Source: RGIG3013 sp045538935
Lineage (GTDB): Bacteria > Bacillota > Clostridia > Oscillospirales > Acutalibacteraceae
Direction: 5' to 3'
DNA: 64,000 bases
Assembly: GCA_045538935.1 (NCBI GenBank)
Contig: JAZQEI010000011.1
Span: 62,001 to 126,000, forward strand
In this document: positions 34,310-42,685 of the stretch, piece after piece
Layout of the letters: the number at the start of each line of letters is the position of its first letter
Position numbering within the stretch: the first letter of the stretch is position 1
The notes under the pieces: model-generated
The model's database searches: none
What the model was told of the DNA's origin: nothing
Seen by the model: the letters and a program-made list of their open reading frames with translations, nothing else
Program-made: the position numbers and the translations under genes

Positions 34310-35599
34310 ATGGATAAATTAGCAATTTTAGGTGGAAAACCCGTAATAGAAAAAACCGATGAATCAATGTTCAGATGGCCCATAACCACAAAAGAAGACG
34401 AAGATGCCGCATTAGACGTTATTCGTAACAACAAGTATTCCGGTACCGATATTACCGAAAAATTCTGTGAAGAATTTGCCGAGTGGCAAGGCAGAAAATA
34501 TGCTTTAGCTTATACAAACGGTACAATGTCACTTGCTGCCGCAATGTTTAGTATAGGTCTTGATAAGGGCGATGAAATTATTTGCACAACCAAAACCTAT
34601 TGGGCAAGTATAGTACAAGCAAACAACTTTGGCGCAAAGGTAGTATTCTGCAATATTGACGATAATTTAAGTATGGACCCTAACGATTTAGAGCGTTGCA
34701 TTACCCCAAAAACTAAGGCAATTATGGTAGTGCATTATGCTTCATATCCTTGTGATATGGATGCTATTATGTCAATAGCTAAAAAGCACAATCTTCTAGT
34801 AATTGAAGACGTATCGCACGCCCAAGGCGGTATGTACAAGGGTAAAAAGGTAGGCTCTTTCGGTGATGTTGCTGCTATGTCTATGATGAGTGGTAAATCC
34901 TTTGCAGCGGGTGAGCTTGGTATGCTTGTTACCGATAACCGCAAGATTTATGAGAGAGCTTTAGCTTACGCACACCATGAAAGATTTGATGCAAAGCATA
35001 TTGAAGAATGTGAAGATTTAAAATCACTTTATCATATTGCGCTTGGCGGTGTTAAGGGTAGAGCCAATCAGCTTTGCTCGGCCATTGCACGAGTTCAGCT
35101 TAAATATTATGATGAGCGTTGTGCCGAAATAAATAAGGCTATGAATTATTTTTGGGACTTACTTGAAGGTCAGCCCGGTATAAGACCAATTCGTACAAAC
35201 GAGGCTGAAGGCACCACAATGGCCGGCTGGTATGCTTCTCAAGGTCTTTATATATCTGAAGAACTTCACGGACTTTCTGTTGAGCGTTTTTGCGAAGCAG
35301 TAAGAGAAGAAATTGACGGTCACTGTGTTGCAGGCGGTAACTTCTGCTTACATAAACATAATTTCTTCAGAGAATATGCAGATATCCCCAGTGATGTTGA
35401 CGATGAAATATTAAGCGTTTCTTTAAATAAAGAATGCTTCTCTATCCCTTGGTTTAAGCATTTTGATAAAGCTACCATTGAGGCATATGCCGAGGGCTAT
35501 AAGAAAGTTATAAGAAACCATGAAGCTCTCTTAGAGGGTGACACCAAGGCAGCACAAGGCGGTCGTTGGATAGGCACCGGCGCTAAGGTTAGAAGATAA
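34310..35599 (+). CDS. DegT/DnrJ/EryC1/StrS-family PLP aminotransferase
   Basis: A 429-residue fold-type I aminotransferase. It starts LAILGGKPVI, has ALAYTNGTMSLAAAMFSIGL, the cofactor aspartate in VIEDVSHAQGG and the PLP lysine in MMSGKSFAAGELGMLVT. Relatives act on nucleotide-linked or free keto-sugars to make amino sugars or aminocyclitols. No sugar nucleotide genes are adjacent and it stands alone between a terminator and the gene-poor gap, so the substrate is open. Confidence 0.88.
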   Translation: MDKLAILGGKPVIEKTDESMFRWPITTKEDEDAALDVIRNNKYSGTDITEKFCEEFAEWQGRKYALAYTNGTMSLAAAMFSIGLDKGDEIICTTKTYWASIVQANNFGAKVVFCNIDDNLSMDPNDLERCITPKTKAIMVVHYASYPCDMDAIMSIAKKHNLLVIEDVSHAQGGMYKGKKVGSFGDVAAMSMMSGKSFAAGELGMLVTDNRKIYERALAYAHHERFDAKHIEECEDLKSLYHIALGGVKGRANQLCSAIARVQLKYYDERCAEINKAMNYFWDLLEGQPGIRPIRTNEAEGTTMAGWYASQGLYISEELHGLSVERFCEAVREEIDGHCVAGGNFCLHKHNFFREYADIPSDVDDEILSVSLNKECFSIPWFKHFDKATIEAYAEGYKKVIRNHEALLEGDTKAAQGGRWIGTGAKVRR

Positions 35600-35616
35600 T
35601 AAATAACAATTAAATG

Positions 35617-35654
35617 AAAAAACTCCGATTAGTTTTTCACTAATCGGAGTTTTT
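35617..35654. terminator. Bidirectional terminator between the aminotransferase gene and gpmI
   Basis: Stem AAAAACTCCGATTAG and its complement around TTTTTCA, T-rich on the plus side and A-rich on the other, serving two convergent genes. Confidence 0.85.
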
Positions 35655-35665
35655 ATTGTTTTAAA

Positions 35666-37198
35666 TTACTTAATTAAGCTTACGCCGTCCATTTCGGCAG
35701 GTTTTTCTAAGCCTAACATCTGAAGCATTGTGGGAGCAATATCGCAAAGCTTACCGCCCTGCTTTAGTTCACAGTCATAACCCACCACGCAAAGCGGAAC
35801 AGGGTTTGTTGTGTGTGCTGTAAAGGGCGAGCCGTCAGGCTCACTCATACAGTCGGCATTACCGTGGTCAGCAGTAATTACTACTGCGCCGCCAACCTCT
35901 AAGGTTGTTTTAACAACTGCGCCAACGCATTTATCCACAGTTTCTACCGCCTTAACTGCTGCATCGTAAACACCTGTATGGCCTACCATATCGCAGTTAG
36001 CAAAGTTTAAGATAATTACATCATACTTGCCCGACTTTATGGCTTCGTTTACTTTTTCACATACGCCGCATGCGCTCATCTCAGGCTGTAAATCGTAGGT
36101 TGCAACCTTTGGTGAATTTACTAAAATTCTGTCTTCACCATCAAACATAACCTCGTTACCGCCGTTAAAGAAGAAGGTTACATGAGCATATTTCTCAGTC
36201 TCGGCAATTCTAAGTTGGGTAAGGCCTTGCTTAGATAAATATTCACCAAGTGTATTTTTAAGCGACTGAGGTTTAAATGCTACCTCAACATTAGGCATAG
36301 ATGCATCGTACTGGGTCATGCAAACATAGAAAACATTCTTTCTGCCGCCAACTCTTTCAAAGCCATCAAACGCATCGTCAACAAAGCAACGGGTAATTTC
36401 TCTTGCTCTGTCGGGGCGGAAGTTAAAGAATATTATGCTATCATTATCGGCAATACCCTCGCCGCCTTCTACTACGGTAGGCATAACAAATTCGTCGGTT
36501 AAATTCTTGCCGTCAGCATCAATTTGCTCGTAAGAATTTTTAACTGCACATACACCGCACTTAGCCTCAACACCTTGGCGAAGCACCATAGCGTTGTATG
36601 CTTTCTCAACTCTGTCCCAACGGTTGTCACGGTCCATTGCATAAAAACGGCCCATTACTGTGGCAATTTTACCGTTGCCAATTTTTTCGCAATAGTCCAT
36701 AAGTTCTTGTACAAAATCTGCGCCCGATGACGGAGGTACATCTCTGCCATCTAAGAAGCAGTGAACATAAACCTTTTTAAGACCCTTATCGGTTGCCATT
36801 TTTATAAGAGCAAACAAATGCTCAATATGACTATGAACACCGCCCGAAGACAGTAAACCCATTAAGTGTAATGCAGAGCCGTTTTTAAGACAGTTGTCCA
36901 TTGCGGCAACTAGAGTTTGGTTAGAGTAAAAGTCACCGTCTTTTATAGACTTAGTGATTCTAGTTAATTCTTGATAAACTACTCTGCCGGCACCCATATT
37001 TGTGTGACCAACCTCACTGTTACCCATCTGTCCGTCGGGCAGACCTACATCCATACCCGATGCGCCAATATAGGTTGTGGGATATGTGGCAAATATTTTG
37101 TCAAGATTTTCGGTGTTGGCATTGTGAATTGCGTTACCTTCTGTTTGGTCGTTTCTGCCAAAACCGTCCATTATGGTTAAAACTAAAGGTTTTTTCAT
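35666..37198 (-). CDS. gpmI: 2,3-bisphosphoglycerate-independent phosphoglycerate mutase
   Basis: A 510-residue alkaline-phosphatase-superfamily enzyme; the ATG at 37198 (GGTGATAAA upstream) is chosen over a longer frame reaching into tpiA. The N-terminal metal site and catalytic serine are in MDGFG and PDGQMGNSEVGHTNMGAGRVV, with LDGRDVPP, and late metal ligands in NCDMVGHTG and TADHGNAD. It interconverts 3- and 2-phosphoglycerate. Last gene of the pgk-tpiA-gpmI operon. Confidence 0.97.
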   Translation of the reverse strand: MKKPLVLTIMDGFGRNDQTEGNAIHNANTENLDKIFATYPTTYIGASGMDVGLPDGQMGNSEVGHTNMGAGRVVYQELTRITKSIKDGDFYSNQTLVAAMDNCLKNGSALHLMGLLSSGGVHSHIEHLFALIKMATDKGLKKVYVHCFLDGRDVPPSSGADFVQELMDYCEKIGNGKIATVMGRFYAMDRDNRWDRVEKAYNAMVLRQGVEAKCGVCAVKNSYEQIDADGKNLTDEFVMPTVVEGGEGIADNDSIIFFNFRPDRAREITRCFVDDAFDGFERVGGRKNVFYVCMTQYDASMPNVEVAFKPQSLKNTLGEYLSKQGLTQLRIAETEKYAHVTFFFNGGNEVMFDGEDRILVNSPKVATYDLQPEMSACGVCEKVNEAIKSGKYDVIILNFANCDMVGHTGVYDAAVKAVETVDKCVGAVVKTTLEVGGAVVITADHGNADCMSEPDGSPFTAHTTNPVPLCVVGYDCELKQGGKLCDIAPTMLQMLGLEKPAEMDGVSLIK

Positions 37199-37214
37199 TT
37201 TATCACCATTAAAA

Positions 37215-37982
37215 TTATTTGCTTGCAGCCTTAACGATTGCTGCAAAATCTTCAGCTACTAAAGATGCACCGCCAATAAGACCGCCGTCAACATCGGGCT
37301 GAGCCAATAATTCGTCGGCATTAGAAGCTTTCATAGAACCGCCGTACTGAACAGTAACTGTTTCGGCAACATCTGCACCGTAAAGCTCGGCAACAGTTGC
37401 ACGAATAACTGCATTAACCTCGTTTGCTTGTTCTGCTGTTGCAGTCTTACCAGTACCAATAGCCCAAACAGGTTCGTAAGCAATAATAACATTTTTAAGT
37501 TGCTCGGCAGTAACACCCATTAAAGCGATTTTTGTCTGCAAGCTTACGAGCTCTGCAGTAACGCCTTGTTCGCGTTGCTCTAAATACTCGCCTACACAAA
37601 GTATTACCTTTAAACCGCTATTTAATGCGGCAAGTGTGCGCTTATTTACAGTTACATCGGTCTCACCAAAGTATGTTCTGCGCTCAGAGTGACCAATAAT
37701 AACGTATTCAACACCCATTTCCTTTAACATATCGGCAGAGATTTCGCCTGTAAATGCGCCGCTCTTTTCAAAGTGGCAGTTTTGTGCGCCTACCTTAATG
37801 TTAGAGCCCTTTGCTGCGTCTAAGGCTGCATGCAAATCTACAAAAGGTACGCAAACTACAACGCCGCAGTCTGCATTTGCTACTAATGGTTTAATTTCAT
37901 TTATAAGTGCTGTAGTCTGGGCAGGAGTTTTGTTCATTTTCCAGTTACCTGCTATAACTGCCTGTCTTTTTTGCTTGTTCAT
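37215..37982 (-). CDS. tpiA: Triosephosphate isomerase
   Basis: A 255-residue TIM barrel: AGNWKMNKT with the substrate lysine, the catalytic histidine in VIIGHSERR, the catalytic glutamate in IIAYEPVWAIGTGKTA (flexible loop), and the phosphate-binding QYGGSM and GGLIGGASL. It interconverts dihydroxyacetone phosphate and glyceraldehyde 3-phosphate. Its intergenic space with pgk carries a hairpin, so its dose relative to pgk may be tuned. Confidence 0.98.
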   Translation of the reverse strand: MNKQKRQAVIAGNWKMNKTPAQTTALINEIKPLVANADCGVVVCVPFVDLHAALDAAKGSNIKVGAQNCHFEKSGAFTGEISADMLKEMGVEYVIIGHSERRTYFGETDVTVNKRTLAALNSGLKVILCVGEYLEQREQGVTAELVSLQTKIALMGVTAEQLKNVIIAYEPVWAIGTGKTATAEQANEVNAVIRATVAELYGADVAETVTVQYGGSMKASNADELLAQPDVDGGLIGGASLVAEDFAAIVKAASK

Positions 37983-38007
37983 AACATATTCTCCTTAAAT
38001 CTTAAAA

Positions 38008-38046
38008 TACGGCACGGTAAGGGCCAAAAGCCATTATCGTGCCGAT
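38008..38046 (-). other. Intergenic hairpin between pgk and tpiA
   Basis: CGGCACG and CGTGCCG (38010-38016, 38038-38044) form a 7-bp stem with a structured loop; no strong T run follows on the minus strand apart from TATTTTAAG. It may be a partial terminator or an RNA-processing site in the operon. Confidence 0.4.
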
Positions 38047-38056
38047 ATTTTTATTT

Positions 38057-39247
38057 TTACTTATTGTTAAGTGCTGCAATACCAGGAAGCTCTTTGCCCT
38101 CTAAATACTCTAGAGAAGCGCCGCCGCCTGTAGAAATGTGCGACATCTTATCGGCAAAGCCAAGCTTTGTGATAGCTGCTGCAGAGTCGCCGCCGCCGAT
38201 AATAGAAATAGCGTTAGACTCAGCAATAGCAGTAGCAACTGCCTTTGTGCCGTTTGCAAAGTTTGCCCACTCAGAAACGCCCATAGGACCGTTCCAAATA
38301 ACTGTGCCTGCATCTTTTACACTCTTTGCAAAGAGTTCGCTTGTCTTAGGACCAATGTCAAGACCCATCCAGCCGTCGGGAATAGAGTCAGAAGCAACAG
38401 TCTTGTGCTCGGTGTTTTCGTCGTATTCCTTACCTATCTCGTTATCTACGGGTAGGAAGAAGTTTACGCCCTTAGCCTTAGCTTTAGCCATAAGCTCGGT
38501 TGCAAGGTCAATTTTATCTTCTTCGCAAATAGATGTACCAATATTGTAGCCCATAGACTTCATAAATGTATAAGCCATACCGCCACCGATTATGAGTGTA
38601 TCTACCTTGTCGATAAGGTTTTCTATAACGCCGATTTTATCGGATACCTTAGCACCGCCTAAAATAGCAACTAACGGACGCTTTGGAGCCTCAAGTGCAC
38701 CGCCGATAAATTCGATTTCTTTCTTAATAAGGTAACCGCAAACTGCAGGAATATAATCTGCAACGCCTGTGGTAGAAGAGTGTGCTCTGTGAGCAGAGCC
38801 GAATGCATCGTTAACAAAAATATCTGCTAAATCTGCAAACTTTTTGCTAAGTTCGGGGTCGTTTTTGGTTTCGCCCTTTTCGTAACGAACGTTTTCAAGT
38901 AATAAAACGTCACCGTCGTTTAATTCTTTTGCAAGAGCATAAGCGCTTTCGCCTACAACGTCGGCTGCCATTTTAACGTCCTTGCCAAGTAATTCAGATA
39001 AACGCTTTGCAACGGGTGCCAAAGAAAACTCGGGCACAACCTCGCCCTTGGGTCTGCCAAGGTGAGAGCAAAGAATTACCTTTGCATTATTGTCTAATAA
39101 ATACTTAATTGTGGGAAGTGATGCTACGATACGCTTATCAGATGTGATAACACCGTCTTTAAGCGGTACATTAAAGTCGCAACGAACTAAAACGCGTTTG
39201 CCTGCTACTTCAATGTCTTCTACTGTTTTTTTGTTGAGTTCTGCCAT
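38057..39247 (-). CDS. pgk: Phosphoglycerate kinase
   Basis: A 396-residue, two-domain kinase. N-terminal substrate domain: VLVRCDFNVPL, HLGRPKGE and NDAFGSAHRAHSS; C-terminal nucleotide domain: AILGGAKVSDKIGVI, GGGMAYTFMKS and STGGGASLEYLEGKELPG. It makes ATP from 1,3-bisphosphoglycerate. First gene of the glycolytic operon, with its own promoter; gapA is not adjacent in this window. Confidence 0.98.
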   Translation of the reverse strand: MAELNKKTVEDIEVAGKRVLVRCDFNVPLKDGVITSDKRIVASLPTIKYLLDNNAKVILCSHLGRPKGEVVPEFSLAPVAKRLSELLGKDVKMAADVVGESAYALAKELNDGDVLLLENVRYEKGETKNDPELSKKFADLADIFVNDAFGSAHRAHSSTTGVADYIPAVCGYLIKKEIEFIGGALEAPKRPLVAILGGAKVSDKIGVIENLIDKVDTLIIGGGMAYTFMKSMGYNIGTSICEEDKIDLATELMAKAKAKGVNFFLPVDNEIGKEYDENTEHKTVASDSIPDGWMGLDIGPKTSELFAKSVKDAGTVIWNGPMGVSEWANFANGTKAVATAIAESNAISIIGGGDSAAAITKLGFADKMSHISTGGGASLEYLEGKELPGIAALNNK

Positions 39248-39299
39248 AATTACAAATCTCCTTTTTCATTGTTAAAAATTAAACAATTTTTCCTTACAT

Positions 39300-39327
39300 A
39301 TTCTACCACAAAATAATAATTTTTCAA
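39300..39327 (-). promoter_or_regulatory. Promoter of pgk-tpiA-gpmI
   Basis: Minus-strand TTGAAA (39322-39327), 16-base spacer, TAGAAT (39300-39305), about 53 bases before the ATG. Confidence 0.65.
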
Positions 39328-39394
39328 CACTTAATTTTAAATATAGCATGTTCTAAAATACTGTGTTAAAAAACACCTTTTATTTTGTGCAATT

Positions 39395-39913
39395 TTACCC
39401 TTTTTTTATCTCGCCTGTATCCCAGTCGTACCTATGAAGCTGGCCAAAGTTTTCTAGAGCCGGAAATCCTTTTTGCCTTAACGCTTCGTAAACCGCAATA
39501 GCAACCGTGTTAGATAAGTTTAAACTCCTTGCGCCGTTTATCATGGGCACCCTAACCGAGCGGTCGGGGTATTTTAGCAAAAGTTCTTCACTTAGTCCCC
39601 TTGTTTCGGGGCCAAAGAATAAATAGGCGTTATCGGGATATTCAACGTCGGAATATACATGTCGGGCCTTGGTGGTGAAAAAGTAAAATTCTCCCTTATT
39701 TTTCTCAAAAAACTCATCTATATTCTTATAATAGGTTATATCTAACAAGCTCCAATAATCTAGCCCTGCGCGTTTTAGCTTTTTATCATCTATGGTAAAA
39801 CCCATAGGTCCTACTAAATGAAGTCTTGCCCCCGTTGCCGCGCAGGTACGGGCTACGTTGCCTGTGTTTTGCGGAATTTCGGGCTCGACCATTACAATGT
39901 TTAAAGTACTCAT
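39395..39913 (-). CDS. trmL: tRNA (cytidine/uridine-34-2'-O)-methyltransferase TrmL
   Basis: A 172-residue minimal SPOUT (trefoil-knot) methyltransferase. It begins LNIVMVEPEIPQNTGNVART, has LFFGPETRGL and ends with the knot residues in VPMINGARSLNLSNTVAIAVYEALRQ. It 2'-O-methylates the wobble base of leucine tRNAs in characterised members. Its ATG overlaps the stop of a small upstream frame (ATGA). Confidence 0.95.
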   Translation of the reverse strand: MSTLNIVMVEPEIPQNTGNVARTCAATGARLHLVGPMGFTIDDKKLKRAGLDYWSLLDITYYKNIDEFFEKNKGEFYFFTTKARHVYSDVEYPDNAYLFFGPETRGLSEELLLKYPDRSVRVPMINGARSLNLSNTVAIAVYEALRQKGFPALENFGQLHRYDWDTGEIKKG

Positions 39914-40072
39914 TCTATCACCTTGTTTTTTCTCTTAATTGCGCCTATTATGGTTTCAATAAGCCAGAATAAAAATACGGCTATAATAGCAAACTGAAAG
40001 ACTAATTATTCCTACAATACCTAGTACCAAAAATGATACTAAAAACCACAAAAATTCTTTGAATTTTTTCAT
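39910..40072 (-). pseudogene. Small membrane-protein gene with an apparent frameshift
   Basis: ATG at 40072 with TTGGAG upstream opens a 38-codon frame (MKKFKEFLWFLVSFLVLG...) that stops at 39956-39958. A second frame, offset by one base, continues as AVFLFWLIETIIGAIKRKNK and ends exactly in the ATGA overlap with trmL. Joined, they would form a two-helix membrane protein of about 53 residues coupled to trmL. A one-base indel, real or from assembly, explains the break. No family recognised. Confidence 0.5.
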
Positions 40073-40102
40073 AAATTTTTCTCCAAATTTTTTCTGTACA
40101 AC

Positions 40103-40131
40103 AATATAACACAAAATGCAGAATATTGCAA
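40103..40131 (-). promoter_or_regulatory. Promoter of the small membrane gene and trmL
   Basis: Minus-strand TTGCAA (40126-40131), 17-base spacer, TATATT (40103-40108). Confidence 0.65.
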
Positions 40132-40140
40132 TTTTTACGC

Positions 40141-41019
40141 CTAAAGAGTATTGAGTAAAACATTTATATTTTCGTCAGAATATTCTATCTCGCAAGAAAA
40201 AGCGCGGGAAATTTCGATAAGCTCTTTAAGCGTGTTTGATGTGTTCATAGTTCTAATAATCTTGTATATCAGTGCCGCAAATAAAACACGCTCTTTGTAT
40301 CTACCGTCATATTCACAATCGGTAAAATGCCTAAAAATAAGGTATACCGCAAGTTGCTCGTATGCAGTATCAAGTGAATTATCATCTGTTCTCGTTACAA
40401 TACCGTCTTTAATACGTGGTAAGTAAGCAGCCCAAGTTTTATCCATTTTTTCGAGACTATTAAAAACCGAATACCAGTCAACACTGTAAGATAAGTGACC
40501 GTCAACCAAATCTAGCATATTATCTATGCGCTTATCAATGGGTAAATCCCTGTTTTGCAAAATTTTAAACAGTTTTTCTCTAAAATTTATAATGGGTATT
40601 TGCTGCATTTTGTCGGTTAAGTTAAGCTCTACCTTTTCTCTTTGTGAAAGTATAATTTCGGCCGCCGCTTCGCAAGCAAGTCCTAAACCAATTTCAACAA
40701 AATCGTCATAAAAATTGCGAAAACGAGGGTGGTCACGACATATCTGACAAAGCATATCTTCACCCAAATTTATGATTATATCACACAGTCCGTTACTGTT
40801 TAAAAACGGGCAACGCTCATCTTTGTCTAATTTAAAATGCGCCGAACCATTAAAAACTATATTCTCTTTTAGTTTGTCTGCAAATTCGCCTTTAAAATTA
40901 TTATATTTTTCTAAAGTTCGCTCATCAATATCTATTTCCCAGCCAATGCAGCAAGAATGTTTGCACTCACCGGCGATACATTTGAAATTTTTATAATAAT
41001 TAGGAGTTATTATTGTCAT
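40141..41019 (-). CDS. FliB-like cysteine-cluster protein (flagellin lysine-N-methylase family)
   Basis: A 292-residue protein with a cysteine-rich N-terminal domain: CIAGECKHSCCIGWEIDID, CPFLNSNGLCDI and LCQICRDHPRF, plus a late cysteine in the barrel-like part (GLACEAA). This pattern matches the FliB/YkgJ-type putative metal-cluster proteins annotated as lysine-N-methylases. No flagellar genes are present in the window and methylation here is not shown, so the name denotes family only. Confidence 0.75.
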   Translation of the reverse strand: MTIITPNYYKNFKCIAGECKHSCCIGWEIDIDERTLEKYNNFKGEFADKLKENIVFNGSAHFKLDKDERCPFLNSNGLCDIIINLGEDMLCQICRDHPRFRNFYDDFVEIGLGLACEAAAEIILSQREKVELNLTDKMQQIPIINFREKLFKILQNRDLPIDKRIDNMLDLVDGHLSYSVDWYSVFNSLEKMDKTWAAYLPRIKDGIVTRTDDNSLDTAYEQLAVYLIFRHFTDCEYDGRYKERVLFAALIYKIIRTMNTSNTLKELIEISRAFSCEIEYSDENINVLLNTL

Positions 41020-41043
41020 AGGATATCCTCTTGTTTTTTTAGA

Positions 41044-41072
41044 ATATTAACATATTTACTATTGATAGTCAA
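41044..41072 (-). promoter_or_regulatory. Promoter of the FliB-like gene
   Basis: Minus-strand TTGACT (41067-41072), 17-base spacer, TAATAT (41044-41049). It overlaps the divergent plus-strand promoter. Confidence 0.65.
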
Positions 41073-41091
41073 ATGCAAACTATGATATAAT
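41062..41091 (+). promoter_or_regulatory. Promoter of the secreted lipoprotein gene
   Basis: TTGATA (41062-41067), 18-base spacer, TATAAT (41086-41091) with an upstream TG. Its -35 box touches the -35 box of the divergent promoter. Confidence 0.75.
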
Positions 41092-41117
41092 ACACTCGGT
41101 AAAGTTTTTTTAAAAGG

Positions 41118-42311
41118 ATGAATAAAATGTTTTTAAAACGCTTGGCGGCTATTGTCTTAACGCTATTATTAACATTACAGTTGGCCGCTTGCGAAAAAGA
41201 GCCGTCTAACACCTTAACCGATGATACAATTCAAACTACAAGTGTTGATAGTTCAGACCTCGAGTCTTCAAGCAGTGATCAAAAATTTGATAACTCGTAT
41301 CAAGATGATACTCAAAGCAAAACAAATAGTTTGGTTTTATCGTCGGACGATACTCATTCTTCAAGCGACTTGCAACAACCCGTTAGCAGTGATAAAACAA
41401 ACTCTGAAATTACCTCTACGTTTAATGAACAACAAGTCGTCACCTCAAATCCGGAAAATGATAAAAACGATATAACAATAAACTGTAATCACGGTGATGC
41501 TGACCCGTATAAAAACGTAAGCAAAGCTGAGTTCTATGCCGACTATAAAACTGCATGCTGTAACCTAGATGCAACATATCGCTCAAAGCACGGACTATTA
41601 TCGGGCAGTTTGTCTGTTCCCGGTCAATACGCTACAGAAAGTAAAAATCGCCCCATGTCCAGCGGAAAATATATACGTAATACTGCCACCGTTTACTTAG
41701 ATAACGGCAATACATACGTAGTGTTAGACGCAAGCGGTAACGAGGCTATGCGTATACATAAAGCAGGCGGATATATTACTCTTGAAGAAGTAGCGGCATA
41801 TATGTACGCCTTTGGCGGTGGTGAGCAAATTCCTGCAAATTATACTTCAAGCAAAAAAACAAAACCATCAAACAGCATATGGGGAGAGTATTTGCGTGTA
41901 AATCATTCTTATTTTATTGGTAATACCGACAAATATCCATACGAGCCCGAACTTCCCAACATTTCGGGTTGTGGCGGTAGTTTAAGATACTATGAGATGG
42001 ATATAGGAACTACCGGTACATCAACACCAGGTTATGCACCTCAGCCGTATATACAAGGTAACAAGGTCAACCGCGGCGCCGCAAGAATAGTGTACACGCG
42101 CCAAGATCTTAACGGTAACGGAACTTTTGAGAACAACGAAGTTTATGTTTTTTACACCCACAACCACTATAACGATTTTAGAGAATATTTAAACTATTAC
42201 GGCGGCTGGGGTCAAATGTTTGGCAACGTAACCGGCGGCGGTGAATATAGCAGTAAAACAAATGCAAACCCAACACCGTATGTTAAAACCGCTTATAAAA
42301 ATTTCTCTTAA
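41118..42311 (+). CDS. Secreted lipoprotein with a barnase-like ribonuclease domain (putative)
   Basis: A 397-residue protein. Residues 1-25 are a lipoprotein signal with lipobox LAAC; residues about 26-125 are a Ser/Thr/Asp-rich low-complexity linker. The C-terminal domain (about 150-397) has YITLEEVAAYMYAFGGGEQIPANY and later GAARIVYTRQD and VYVFYTHNHYNDFREYLNYY. The order of an E/IP-NY segment, an arginine strand and a late HY-F histidine resembles barnase-type microbial RNases, but the protein carries large insertions. Surface nuclease or toxin is therefore a moderate-confidence call. It has its own promoter and terminator. Confidence 0.6.
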   Translation: MNKMFLKRLAAIVLTLLLTLQLAACEKEPSNTLTDDTIQTTSVDSSDLESSSSDQKFDNSYQDDTQSKTNSLVLSSDDTHSSSDLQQPVSSDKTNSEITSTFNEQQVVTSNPENDKNDITINCNHGDADPYKNVSKAEFYADYKTACCNLDATYRSKHGLLSGSLSVPGQYATESKNRPMSSGKYIRNTATVYLDNGNTYVVLDASGNEAMRIHKAGGYITLEEVAAYMYAFGGGEQIPANYTSSKKTKPSNSIWGEYLRVNHSYFIGNTDKYPYEPELPNISGCGGSLRYYEMDIGTTGTSTPGYAPQPYIQGNKVNRGAARIVYTRQDLNGNGTFENNEVYVFYTHNHYNDFREYLNYYGGWGQMFGNVTGGGEYSSKTNANPTPYVKTAYKNFS

Positions 42312-42342
42312 TAAAATATTTTGAAGTTCTTACTCTAATTAC

Positions 42343-42373
42343 AAAAAAAACCGACTAAAAGGTCGGTTTTTTG
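42343..42373 (+). terminator. Terminator after the lipoprotein gene
   Basis: AAAACCGAC, AAAA-type loop and GTCGGTTTTTT. A nearly identical hairpin ends the tRNA-Ala transcript from the other side (42519-42548). Confidence 0.85.
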
Positions 42374-42401
42374 TTAATTTATAAACTAAATCGGTAAAGC
42401 A

Positions 42402-42500
42402 GGAGATTCGCCCACTGCGCTACCGCTTGTGGCACGCACGCGGGCACCAAAACAGTCCACCGGACTGTTTTTAAGCTTCGCTTTGCCCTGTTCGAATCTC
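42402..42500 (-). repeat. tRNA-mimicking mosaic element, copy A
   Basis: About 99 bases downstream of tRNA-Ala. On the minus strand it starts with GAGATTCGAA (inverted copy of a T-arm TTCGAATCTC), holds a hairpin ACAGTCC/GGACTGT, then the core GTGCGTGCCACAAGCGG (42423-42439), a D-arm-like GTAGCGCAGTGGG, and ends CGAATCTCCT like the tRNA-Ala T-arm. Copy C at 44700-44810 shares the 17-base core exactly and most of the last 40 bases. Confidence 0.6.
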
Positions 42501-42518
42501 TCTCATTCCTTTCCAAAA

Positions 42519-42548
42519 CAAAAAACCGACCAAAAAGTCGGTTTTTTG
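42519..42548 (-). terminator. Terminator after tRNA-Ala
   Basis: Minus-strand AACCGAC, a loop of T and G bases, GTCGGTTTTTT. Confidence 0.8.
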
Positions 42549-42551
42549 TTT

Positions 42552-42627
42552 TGGTGGACCTGAGGAGATTCGAACTCCCGACCCCCACAATGCGAATGTG
42601 ATGCGCTCCCAACTGCGCTACAGGCCC
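42552..42627 (-). tRNA. tRNA-Ala(CGC)
   Basis: A 76-base cloverleaf with encoded CCA. Acceptor GGGCCTG pairs with CAGGTCC, giving the G3-U70 alanine identity pair. D-arm GCGCAGTTGGGAGCGC; the anticodon loop TTCGCAT gives CGC (Ala, codon GCG); T-arm GGGAG-TTCGAAT-CTCC. Confidence 0.95.
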
Positions 42628-42653
42628 AAATAAAGTCTTGTTTACAAGACCTT

Positions 42654-42682
42654 ATTATATCACTTTTAATTTTAAAATTCAA
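42654..42682 (-). promoter_or_regulatory. Promoter of tRNA-Ala
   Basis: Minus-strand TTGAAT (42677-42682), 17-base spacer, TATAAT (42654-42659). A short AGTCTTG/CAAGACT hairpin lies between it and the tRNA and may help end yifB transcripts. Confidence 0.7.
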
Positions 42683-42685
42683 TCA

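Noticed and set aside
42379..42612. Minus-strand ORF over the tRNA-Ala region
   Set aside because: Covers tRNA-Ala and the mosaic element; tRNA T-arm sequence produces RDSN-like false peptides.
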